Shown here piece after piece: positions 1 through 8,400 of a DNA stretch of 36,654 bases (positions are counted from its first letter, which is position 1; each line of letters opens with the position of its first letter). Below the pieces are notes generated by a model. That model did not search any database and was not told the origin of the DNA. It saw only the letters and a list, made by a program, of their open reading frames with translations. The translations under genes and the position numbers were made by a program. Origin of the DNA: Shewanella surugensis (GTDB taxonomy: Bacteria > Pseudomonadota > Gammaproteobacteria > Enterobacterales > Shewanellaceae); NCBI RefSeq assembly GCF_023284005.1, contig NZ_JAKIKS010000052.1, positions 1-36,654 of the forward strand. Reading direction: 5' to 3'.

Positions 1-117
1 AACGATAGTAACGATAGTAACGATAGTAACGATAGTAACGATAGTAACGATAGTAACGATAGTAACGATAGTAACGATAGTAACGATAGTAACGATAGTA
101 ACGATAGTAACGATAGT
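1..117. repeat. 13 tandem copies of the 9-bp unit AACGATAGT
   Basis: The window opens inside an exact 9-bp tandem array, so its full length is unknown. The unit is a multiple of three and reads Asn-Asp-Ser on the plus strand without a stop. This fits expansion and contraction inside a coding sequence. Confidence 0.95.
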
Positions 118-144
118 AACAGTCAAATCATAGCAATGAGCTAA
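1..144 (+). CDS. Possible 3' end of a gene with an Asn-Asp-Ser repeat tail
   Basis: From base 1 the plus strand is open through thirteen Asn-Asp-Ser triplets, then reads NSQIIAMS and stops with TAA at 142-144. The start lies outside the window, so nothing can be said about the body of the protein. A hydrophilic, low-complexity C-terminal tail is what is seen. The alternative is a non-coding minisatellite, because with a 9-bp unit any stop-free frame stays open by construction. No function is assigned. Confidence 0.3.
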   Translation, partial: NDSNDSNDSNDSNDSNDSNDSNDSNDSNDSNDSNDSNDSNSQIIAMS

Positions 145-242
145 AAACAGGATGATGAAGAAGCTAAGTGAAGTGAAGAAAATGAGTTGATAATACAGAT
201 TAAGATTGAACGATAAAGAGGAGTAAAAAGAAAAATAATACA

Positions 243-320
243 GAAAATATTGAAGAAAATATTGAAGAAAATATTGAAGAAAATATTGAAGAAAATATTG
301 AAGAAAATATTGAAGAAAAT
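243..320. repeat. 12-bp tandem repeat GAAAATATTGAA, 6.5 copies
   Basis: Six perfect units and a half unit. Read on the plus strand it gives Glu-Asn-Ile-Glu repeated, ending at TAA 321-323, four bases before the tRNA 3' end. The frame is closed upstream by TGA at 207-209 and contains no ATG, GTG or TTG before the repeat. It is therefore either a broken coding tail or a plain minisatellite. The unit differs from the 9-bp repeat at the window edge. Confidence 0.9.
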
Positions 321-326
321 TAAAAG

Positions 327-403
<77 letters not shown>

Positions 404-480
404 TCCGATTTTTATTTTTAGCCTTGCTTTTTACTTTCACTCTCTTGCCTATCAACTGCAATATGCCAGAGTTAAGAAAG

Positions 481-590
481 TGGATACAAAAGCTGGATTA
501 CTGCTTATTAGAGCATGGCGACGACCTTCGCCAATTTCTTTATAAAAAGCTGAGTTCGACTAACTTGTTAGTAAACTGCTCCATCCCGCG
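481..590 (-). pseudogene. Decayed tRNA-fMet copy
   Basis: The first 16 bases of the tRNA (at 575-590) are intact. Short blocks matching the anticodon-arm and T-arm regions can be followed to the 3' end, including the AGCTGGATT block near 490-499. The element is 110 nt rather than 77, with insertions in the middle and a ruined acceptor 3' strand, so it cannot fold as a tRNA. It sits at the expected array spacing (45 bp from the next copy). It is therefore a former array member, not an independent gene. Confidence 0.75.
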
Positions 591-635
591 TCCGATTGTG
601 CTCTCATTATTTTGGCTTTCTATGAGTAAATAAAG

Positions 636-712
<77 letters not shown>

Positions 713-758
713 TCCGATTGTGCTCTCATTATTTTGGCTTTCTATGAGAAAAAGAAAG

Positions 759-835
<77 letters not shown>

Positions 836-881
836 TCCGATTGTGTTCTCATTATTTTTTCTTTCTATGAGAAAAAGAAAG

Positions 882-958
<77 letters not shown>

Positions 959-1023
959 TCCGTATAAAACTAAATTCGCTAATCTCATTTAAGTTAATGA
1001 GACGACCTCCGAATTCGTGCTGC

Positions 1024-1052
1024 AATATAACCATCTAGTGCCCACTTGACAA
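1024..1052 (-). promoter_or_regulatory. Sigma-70 promoter of the tRNA-fMet operon
   Basis: On the minus strand, TTGTCA (1047-1052) is followed after exactly 17 nt by TATATT (1024-1029) and then a GC-containing discriminator. The strong match fits stable RNA expression. Transcription should start near 1017 and run through all tRNA copies. Confidence 0.75.
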
Positions 1053-1201
1053 GTATTAATCCTAAAAAACCGCATGACTGCTGCTATATTAATCGCTTAT
1101 AGCTTATATGCTAGTTAATCCACCAATCTAGCCCTGTTTAACTTAAATCAATTAAGTGGCAATAGGATAAATTGGCTCAGTATCTGAGGGACTCCACTTT
1201 T

Positions 1202-1233
1202 AAAAAAGCTAAAAGGGAGCCTTTAGCTCCCTT
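1202..1233 (-). terminator. Rho-independent terminator of ibpA
   Basis: An 8-bp stem AAGGGAGC/GCTCCCTT (1213-1220 with 1226-1233), a 5-nt loop, and a run of U (six A on the plus strand at 1202-1207) lie about 20 bp after the ibpA stop. Confidence 0.85.
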
Positions 1234-1253
1234 CAATTAAGTTCTACATGGAT

Positions 1254-1697
1254 TTAACTGTCGGTGTTGACAACCTTGCCTTGATTAATAGCAATTGTTC
1301 TTGGCTTTAATGCCTCAGGAACTTCACGTTCAAGATCGATATCAAGCAGGCCATTTTCAAGATTGGCGCTAACAACCTTCACATGATCGGCCAACTGAAA
1401 AGTCCGTTCGAATTCCCGCTCAGCAATACCTTGATATAAGTAATTACGTTCAGTACTGGCTTCGGGCTTAACCCCTTTAACCAACAACTTATCGCCCTCA
1501 TTGGTTATTTCAAGCTCATTCATATTAAACCCAGCCACCGCCATCGTGATCCGATAATTATTTTCATCGAGTAATTCAATATTATAAGGCGGGTAACCAG
1601 AGTTGGCTTTCTTCGTTGCCGCATGCTCTGCGAGCTGAGCTAAACGGTCAAAACCAATGGCGCTACGGTATAGGGGAGTTAGATCATAATTACGCAT
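1254..1697 (-). CDS. ibpA: Small heat-shock protein IbpA (Hsp20 family)
   Basis: An ATP-independent holdase chaperone that coats unfolding proteins and aggregates in the cytoplasm for later recovery by DnaK/ClpB. The 147-residue product begins [19 protein letters not shown], the typical IbpA opening. An alpha-crystallin domain follows at about residues 35-125, with the conserved AVAGF and the [12 protein letters not shown] strand, and then a short C-terminal tail. ATG at 1697 is chosen over an upstream TTG because GAGGA lies just before it and it matches the family N-terminus. It is a single gene with its own sigma-32 promoter, structured leader and terminator. Confidence 0.93.
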   Translation of the reverse strand: MRNYDLTPLYRSAIGFDRLAQLAEHAATKKANSGYPPYNIELLDENNYRITMAVAGFNMNELEITNEGDKLLVKGVKPEASTERNYLYQGIAEREFERTFQLADHVKVVSANLENGLLDIDLEREVPEALKPRTIAINQGKVVNTDS

Positions 1698-1845
1698 AGT
1701 AATATCCTCATTAATAAGCAATATTTAAATAATAAGCCGGCTATTGCCGCACTTGATGCCTTACCATTAACACTCGTTGTCACTTTGGTGTCATGCAGCC
1801 CTTTCGGCACTACTTTGATAAGTTAAAGCCTGTCAATCGGCCTCA
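1698..1845 (-). promoter_or_regulatory. ibpA 5' leader, probable ROSE-type RNA thermometer
   Basis: The leader is about 148 nt, long for such a gene, and contains several short GC-rich inverted segments. A UUGCU motif (1717-1721) lies just upstream of the GAGGA ribosome binding site. ROSE thermometers of ibpA genes use such a motif to mask the Shine-Dalgarno sequence at low temperature. The sequence supports the architecture; the fold was not computed. Confidence 0.5.
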
Positions 1846-1851
1846 TTACTG

Positions 1852-1880
1852 ATATAGGGACGGCTCAAATAAAGTTCAAG
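1852..1880 (-). promoter_or_regulatory. Sigma-32 heat-shock promoter of ibpA
   Basis: CTTGAAC (1874-1880) and CCCTATAT (1852-1859) on the minus strand are separated by 14 nt. This closely matches the RpoH consensus CTTGAAA-N11-16-CCCCATNT. Confidence 0.8.
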
Positions 1881-1898
1881 GGTAAAAATGAAAAATTT

Positions 1899-1927
1899 TT
1901 GACCAAACAAATGTTCCTACCTAATAT
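1899..1927 (+). promoter_or_regulatory. Sigma-70 promoter of the exported-protein pseudogene
   Basis: TTGACC (1899-1904), a 17-nt spacer and TAATAT (1922-1927) lie 24 bp before the GTG start at 1952. The intact promoter suggests that the gene broke recently. Confidence 0.6.
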
Positions 1928-1951
1928 TTATATATTCTCAACAATAAAGGT

Positions 1952-2541
1952 GTGCTAATTAAGCCATCGTTAACTGGGTTTTTTCTACTTCTTTTCTGTA
2001 TGGAATCAATTGCTAATACCAGTAATGCAACCCTCACAATAACAAATAATAAAACCACAGATGTTGATGTATATATTATTCAAGAAGGAGGCAATATAAA
2101 TGTTGATCACAGCCTTTGTGTCCCACCAAGTGCAGAAATCCCCCTTGATGGTGACAGAGGAATACATAAATTTACTTTACCAGCTATCGCAGCTTGCCAA
2201 TTTGTCATTGTTGCTAATCATGCAGCAGATAGTAAAACAAAAGTATACAAATCGGAAAAGGACTAACCACTCTCACAACACGAACAATAGCCATAGAAGG
2301 CCATGAATGTACTAAATCTGGAACTGTTGATACAGATCTCCGTAAGTACCATTGGCGATTTATACACAGTGATAGCACAATTATCGGTAAAAATGCTAAA
2401 AGCAAATGCGCTTCTGGAGCGGATGATGCCAACTTTGAGTTCTCAGCTGATCAAATATTCATCAGCATTATATCATTCGCTCCGCAACCGGTAGAACGAA
2501 ACCAACAAATCAAATTTAAAACAACAAACCTACAAGATTAA
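1952..2541 (+). pseudogene. Small exported protein split by a one-base frameshift
   Basis: A GTG start preceded by AAAGG opens a frame with a clear signal peptide (FFLLLFC core, probable cleavage near residue 22-26). This frame ends at TAA 2264-2266 after 104 codons. The reading continues cleanly in the neighbouring frame (GLTTLTTRTIAIEGHECTKS and onward) to TAA 2539-2541. Adding one A to the AAAA run near 2255-2258 joins the two halves into a 196-residue periplasmic or secreted protein with conserved-looking cysteines. I do not recognise the family. It is either a recent pseudogene or a slippage-controlled gene. Confidence 0.7.
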
Positions 2542-2921
2542 TTTGGTAAGATGTACTCCGAATTCACCTTACTTTGAGCACAACATCTCAAAGAAACAGA
2601 GATAATTATGACCCTTCTCGACACGCTCTTAACACACATAAGCCGTTCTGACAGTCCGTTCTAGTAGAGTCATCATTAGGGACGTTAGGCGCGGCCCCCA
2701 TCGTCGTTTCAAACCCCATCTCGAAATAGATAGTCGTGGTGAATGAAGTGAAGCGGCAAGGCTAAGTGAAACTTTTCATCAAACTAATTTCCGCCATAGC
2801 TACCGCAGGCATTCACTCCAGTGCGTGAATGCCTACATGAATATTGATAGGATGTGTTAACGTTTCTTTTTATTTAACAGCACAGGCGAGCCGGGAGCAG
2901 TATTGCTATTACGCATATGTT
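2542..2921. other. Intergenic region with a palindrome
   Basis: No convincing gene is seen on either strand. The only structure noted is the 10-bp inverted repeat at 2807-2834. Short open frames here have no ribosome binding site and no protein-like composition. Confidence 0.6.
2807..2834. repeat. 10-bp perfect inverted repeat with 8-nt loop
   Basis: AGGCATTCAC (2807-2816) pairs with GTGAATGCCT (2825-2834). The left flank CATAGCTACCGCAG (2795-2808) recurs exactly at 4200-4213 before another palindrome. This suggests a dispersed intergenic repeat family. It could also act as a hairpin end for minus-strand transcripts, but no U run follows. Confidence 0.75.
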
Positions 2922-3930
2922 CTAACTCTCTTCACCTGCGGCGAGGCGCGAAATACTCGATTGCATGTCCAAGGATTTGAGTTGAATATCGTTATGAGTC
3001 ATATCACGCCAGTAACGTTCTGGGCGGTGAGTTTGTTTATCATGCTCACGGGTGACGGGATCGAGTTGGCGATTGACTTCTAATAGCGGGCTATCGGGTA
3101 GCGGCTGACTGATGTCCATATAACATTGAATAAAGTCCCAGAAAGCCATGGCATCACCACGAGAAGTGATGTTAATCATGCCGAAGGAGCCAAAACTTAA
3201 CCGACGAGAATCCTTATGCATCATGATCATATTCCAACCAGCGCTGGTGCCCGCACCCGTAACAATATTATGTAAATAGGGCACAAACTCGCTAAAAGGC
3301 TTACTAATAGTACGGCGCTTAATCCCCGTCAGTGGAATATACTTCCAGCGGGTCAGCATCCCCGTGCGGCGATTAAACTCAAAATCGCGTACAGCACCAC
3401 CAAAGAAGATTTTGCCTACTGAAACCGGAAGTTTAGTTAATAAAATCATTAACCCACCAATGAATGCACCTCCAACTCCAAAATCAAGAGTAAACTCGAT
3501 CAAATATTCAAATAATTCTTTATCATTCATAAATAAAAGCATTAATAATAAGCATACTATAATGACCCCCCCCCAAAAAAATCAGGGACATATAACCACC
3601 CAGCGTACAGATAATGGCGAAAAAATCACGAGTGCCTTTGACCATGCAAATTTTTTCATGATCGAAACGCAACGGAATAGTGGCCTGCTCAGCTTCATCC
3701 ATCGGTGCATGAATAATCTCATGGCTGTCATGAATATAGCCGCTGGGGATCACATGACGAATGTCCCCGAAAGACATGGCAAACATACCAGACAGCGCAT
3801 GTTTTTTATTGGGGGCTTGCTGTTGCCACATGTCACTGCTCTTATTTGAAGAAAAGGCCGAATCAGCATAATAATGACCATCTGATTCTGGAGGTTCTCC
3901 AGCGCCTTGTAAGCTTGCTACTTTATCCAT
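2922..3930 (-). pseudogene. Membrane protein (DUF6708-like), frame interrupted at a run of nine G
   Basis: The N-terminal frame starts at ATG 3930 after an AAGAGAG site and runs to TGA at 3523. The C-terminal frame runs from about 3542 to 2922. They join if the nine-G run (C at 3566-3574) loses one base. The fused product is 335 residues: a polar N-terminus, a hydrophobic span GGYMSLIFLGGVIIVCLLLM, a second span FGVGGAFIGGLMILL, then a soluble domain (RDFEFNRRTGMLTRWKYIPL). This layout resembles DUF6708 proteins often found near vgrG genes; the family call is from memory. The homopolymer could make it phase-variable rather than dead. Its position after the effector island suggests an accessory or immunity role (inference). 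Confidence 0.65.
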
Positions 3931-3951
3931 ATTGCTCTCTTTTATTTGTAT

Positions 3952-4170
3952 TCACTCAAAATAAATATTGTCATCAAAAATATGCTTGTTATGCCCACTC
4001 TTTATGTATCCACTTTTTATGAAACGGATAGTCTGCTCGTCCTCACTAAAATCTGACACATGATCTTGTGCAGTAAATTGACTGGTATTTTCAATGTGGA
4101 AATAATAAAAAGCAGCAGGGCCTCTTTTGAAATAGAGAGCCCATGCTAAATGCTCACTCTTACGTGCTAG
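3952..4170 (-). pseudogene. Orphan C-terminal tail of a lost gene
   Basis: A minus-strand frame of 72 codons, open from TAG at 4171-4173 to TGA at 3952-3954, reads like real protein (for example AWALYFKRGPAAFYYFHIEN, later IRFIKSGYIKSGHNKHIFDD). It has no usable ATG and only an internal GTG, so it is best read as the 3' remnant of a larger gene whose 5' part is gone. It lies between the immunity candidate and the interrupted membrane gene, where effector or immunity cassettes tend to be swapped. The family is not recognised. Confidence 0.45.
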
Positions 4171-4201
4171 CTAGGGCTTTGAAAAACATGCACTATAAAC
4201 A

Positions 4202-4245
4202 TAGCTACCGCAGTATTGCCTAAAAAGACAATACTGCAGTAGCTA
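4202..4245. repeat. Long palindrome with one mismatch (17-bp stem)
   Basis: The left arm (4202-4218) pairs with the right arm (4229-4245) around a 10-nt loop, with one mismatch. It starts with the 14-mer CATAGCTACCGCAG that also precedes the palindrome at 2807. It lies 56 bp after the stop of the gene at 4301-5407 and could end that transcript, although no U run follows. Confidence 0.8.
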
Positions 4246-4300
4246 AATTAAGACGGATTAAATTAAGAATCGTTAAATAATAAAAAGTGAAGCGGCTACA

Positions 4301-5407
4301 TTACTGATGTTTATTATATTCAGTATGTAATTCATCAATATAGATCACAGGGGTCATTTGACTGATAAATTCATCGGCAACCAATTTAATACGATCTTTT
4401 TCACCATCCCTAAAGGGTCGAATTTCTTTCCTTATAATGGCCCAGCCCATAGATTCCGCATTATTGTTCTTTCTGAAAATTATCTCCCTGACCAAAGCAA
4501 ACTTATAGGCATTAAAAAATTTACTTTCATCACCTTGTTGCAGCGCTTGGAAATCAAAATGAAAAATAGCATTTATTGCCATTCGATTCCCTAATCTCGC
4601 TAATTTAAGCAACAACTTTTCAGCTTTCTGAGGATTTTTGTCCTTTATATATTTATAAGATGCGGCCATTGCAGGTACAAAGTTATTATTTGCAGCCAAA
4701 GTTAACAACTCAACAAGGGCTTGTTTTTTTCCTATAGTCAATGACTTGGAGTGACTTATCCTTATTAACTGTTCGACCAGTGGTGCATAGTAACCTTGAC
4801 CAACCACTTGGGTCACCAAATCGATATTGTATTGATAGTCTTCGGCTGAGCCGCGTTTATCGCGCACATTAGCATAATATAGCGCCTTAACATCGCCTTG
4901 TTCTGCCAACTGTTTTAATTTAGCTTGGCCTTTTTTCACCCAGTCTTGGCTACAGCGATTACCAAGGGATTGTTGGCAATCATAAGAGTCAGGATCTAAT
5001 CTGAGTGCCGCATAGGGGTGGCCTAACTCTGCAGCCTTCACTAATAAGTCTCCCGCTTCAGCAGTCGCTAACACACTGGCCCCCATGATGGTTTCAGCAT
5101 ACCAAAACATGGCATCGAGATTACCCGCTTCCATTAAAGGCTTTAGCTTTTGTTCCGCAAGTCCATAACGACCTCGCTGAAAAGCCAACACGCCATCAAA
5201 CAATGGGTTATCCGGCGTAATTTGACTAGACGCATACATATTCGGGTTAGGTTGACTGTTTTTTGCTTGCGCTAATAGCTCCACATACCCCAGAGCATTG
5301 TTCTCACTAGTTAATCGTTGTGCCTTAGTTGGTAGGCTTCTATAAATACCAATAGCAATAACAAAGATTAATAATCCAGCCGTTATTTTTAATATTTTTT
5401 TTATCAT
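4301..5407 (-). CDS. Membrane-anchored Sel1/TPR-like repeat protein, candidate immunity protein
   Basis: 368 residues: a short Lys-rich start, one N-terminal hydrophobic helix (about residues 6-23), then an alpha-helical periplasmic domain. Short helical repeats recall Sel1/TPR folds (GNLDAMFWYAETIM, LGHPYAALRL, QGDVKALYYA). No enzyme motif is seen. It follows the LysM cargo gene by 56 bp on the same strand. A periplasm-facing anchored protein directly downstream of a T6SS effector is the usual position of its immunity protein, so that role is inferred from context. The start is duplicated: ATGATAAAAAA occurs twice in tandem, and only the second ATG opens this frame. Confidence 0.7.
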   Translation of the reverse strand: MIKKILKITAGLLIFVIAIGIYRSLPTKAQRLTSENNALGYVELLAQAKNSQPNPNMYASSQITPDNPLFDGVLAFQRGRYGLAEQKLKPLMEAGNLDAMFWYAETIMGASVLATAEAGDLLVKAAELGHPYAALRLDPDSYDCQQSLGNRCSQDWVKKGQAKLKQLAEQGDVKALYYANVRDKRGSAEDYQYNIDLVTQVVGQGYYAPLVEQLIRISHSKSLTIGKKQALVELLTLAANNNFVPAMAASYKYIKDKNPQKAEKLLLKLARLGNRMAINAIFHFDFQALQQGDESKFFNAYKFALVREIIFRKNNNAESMGWAIIRKEIRPFRDGEKDRIKLVADEFISQMTPVIYIDELHTEYNKHQ

Positions 5408-5463
5408 TTTTTTATCATTTTTTTATTCTTTATTCCTATATCCATTTTTTATGCTTAATACTT

Positions 5464-8400
5464 TTATATTTCAAGTAAATAAGGCTGTGCCTGATACTGC
5501 TTAATTTGCTGCTTAACCATCTCCACTTCTTTTTTCTGTTCGTCAGTTAACATAGGTCCAGCATAGTAAGCCAAGAAACATGTCTTATTTGTCTTAAACG
5601 CGGTACCATCATTGCGATCATGACTCAGCTTTTTATAGCTAAAGACACACATGTTTTTACAAAGAATCTTCATAGAATTGTTAAAATTAATTACACCATA
5701 TTTGATACCTGATTCATCAGGCTTGTCATACTTATCCACAAACTCTGCCAATTGCAGCCAATTAACTCTAAAACTTTGCCATTTATCTTGGTAATTAACC
5801 GCATCTTGCCCCAATGATTTGGTCATAATCGATAGGGTTTTTTCAAACTGGCGGCACTTGTTTTGTATTTCCTCATCACTCGCACTTGACGCTGGGGTGA
5901 TCCACGCCAAAATTTGTAATACAGCTTGTAATTGAGCTTGGTTATTAGTATCAGTTTGTGTCGCTTTATCTTCATTATCAGACCAAGGTGGGTTCCATTT
6001 GTCCCACTTTTCTATCAGGCTATACTCTTGTGCATTTATCAAACAAGTGAGTAACGGCGCTAAGGTCTCCGGCGGTAAATTTTGCACCCACGCTTGAGTT
6101 TTTAACGCTACTTTATTTGCATCTTCATCTTTTTTTATAATATGTTTTGCAATTGTGGGGGCATATTCTTCTTTCATAACCGACTTTTTATAATCGGCTA
6201 ATACCTCAAACGGCAGTAACATCATATCGGCCATGGTTAAACCTAAAGACACGGCGAGCGTCAATTGCTCATTCAAACGCACAAACGTTTCATTCATAAC
6301 ATCAGACTTACCACCCGTCTCATCACCTAAGAGGCGCAAATGCTTAAAACCTGAGCTATTGAGCAGATTTAATAAACTGCCGATAAAGGCATCGATGTTA
6401 TAGGGGTTAAGTGCGATGGCAATTTTACCACCCACCCCGGGGCCACAAGCCCATTTTGCTGCGGTGATCAAGACTAAACAACCACTGTCGTAAACCAGTT
6501 TAATGGCCGCATCGCCGCCGATACCAAAACTGATAGATGCTTGTGCGGTAATACTCCCAAGCGAAGCGAGTACATTGGTATTGGTTGTTATTTGTGTACT
6601 GGCTTGATCTGCTGCATATTGAAACATCGGTGGCCGCCAAAAGACTTCGCCTTTCACCATGCCACCCGCTTCAACACCCGCAAAGGCATTCACTCCAACA
6701 CCCACCTGTGCCGCCCCTTCAAGCGCAGGCACACTACCTGAAATGTATTGTGTTTCGCCAACGGACCCTTTTTTAAAGCTTCTTGCTTGATTGTAATCCG
6801 CTTCTTTATAAGCTCGCCCTCTAACACCGATTTCATCATTATTCGATGACGGCCCCAATTCAATCCCTGCACTCAGATTAATACTGGCTGCCGCCATGCC
6901 GTACACACTGACGCTAATTTTGAAACACATGTCACCCGCATAATAGGCTTTATGCTCATCTGATTGAGTGACATAATCCAATATTAAAGGGTAACCCGTC
7001 ACTTTGGCCTTTTGGGGATCCTTGGCATCCGCTAAACCATTATTATCTTTTGCTAACGGCAGCCACGTTTCAAAAGTATACTGGGCACTGAACAGACTAA
7101 AGCCAAACTTAACTGCCGCCCCCGTCGAAAAGGTTTTATCGATACTCAATCCGCCGACTTTATCGGTCGGTAAACCAATATTTGCCGTCGACTCTGAGGT
7201 AAAACGCAGAAACTGCGCTTGGGCGTTACTGATATACCCCGATTTGCCGTCTTGGCCTTCTCCTCCTTCATAATGATATTGATCTTGCCAAAATGTGCTT
7301 TCATTTTTATGCATGACGGCGGCGATACTGGTGCCCAAAGATAGTTCAGAGCCTTTTTTGACTGCTTCCATCAAGCCTGCAAAAGATACAGCACCATCAC
7401 CGGGACCATTACTGCTTGGCGAAGGTATTTGAGTGGTAATGACTTTGACATGCTTTAAGGCTAATACACTCATAGGATCGGTAGCAGATGATGAGGGTTT
7501 GGGCATGTACCACCAAGGGCCGCGCAAATAAATAGCTTTACCTTGCTCTGATAACAAGAAGCACTCCACAGGCTGCACATCTGCAATTCCAGCCTTATTT
7601 ATGAATTTACCCAGTTTTTTTGGCTGGGTTTTCCACTTGTCTTCGTCCCACAATAGGGTATAGCTGGCCAACGGAGTGTGAAAACCAGAAAAGTACAATA
7701 AATTGGCCGCATTTTCCTGCGCTTTGGTTTCGGCTATTTTCTTCAAAAACTCGATGCGAGCAAGGGCAACTTTTTTAATCCATAATATTTTTTTAAAGTA
7801 ATCGGGTAAGGTGACCCCTTGCTGACCCAGCAGGGTTTTTAGCGCATTTAGATCTTTTTTAAGAGTTCGATCAATCAAAGTTAATAGCGCTTTCGTAGGA
7901 TAATAAGCCCACTCAACGCTATACTGACTTTTTTGAGTAAAGAGCGACTGAATTTTTGCCTGTTCACTGGCTTTAGGATCCAGCTTATCACCACCGATGC
8001 CATCATAAACTGCTTTTATTTGATCAAATGTGAGTTCATCGGCGAGGCTAAACCAACCCGCTTCGCGCCAATCCGACTCTAACCAACCCGTTTTCAATCC
8101 TTTAGGAATATAATGAGCTTCATCAGTGCCTTCAAGTAAATGAGGATTAAGGCATTGCTCTTTTACAACAAAACCATAGTCATTTAATTTACACAAAGCA
8201 CGAGTAAAAGTTAATATCTGAGGATTCAAATACATTTGTTCATGCCAAAAATCTTTTATAATGCTGCGTGCATCCTCATGGCTTTTAACAAGGATATTTT
8301 TCTCATCAATATTAAAACTATTTCTTTTTTTCACTAATGTTTGGATTGTTTCAGCAATATCTTTTTGCCGCTCACTGGTAAAATATTTACCCTGACGGTC

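Larger units (their letters stand above)
3931..4300. other. Gap between the two accessory genes
   Basis: This stretch holds the orphan 72-codon tail (3952-4170) and the palindrome (4202-4245). No complete gene or promoter is seen. Confidence 0.6.

Noticed and set aside
1698..1721. Longer ibpA start (TTG, eight extra codons)
   Set aside because: The extension is leader RNA covering the ribosome binding site and does not match IbpA N-termini.
2844..3083. 79-codon plus-strand frame
   Set aside because: It is mostly antisense to the C-terminus of the 2922-3930 gene, with no promoter, ribosome binding site or family resemblance.
3364..3849. 161-codon plus-strand open frame across the interrupted membrane gene
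   Set aside because: It is antisense to both halves of a gene with clear membrane segments. Its continuity across the junction is chance.
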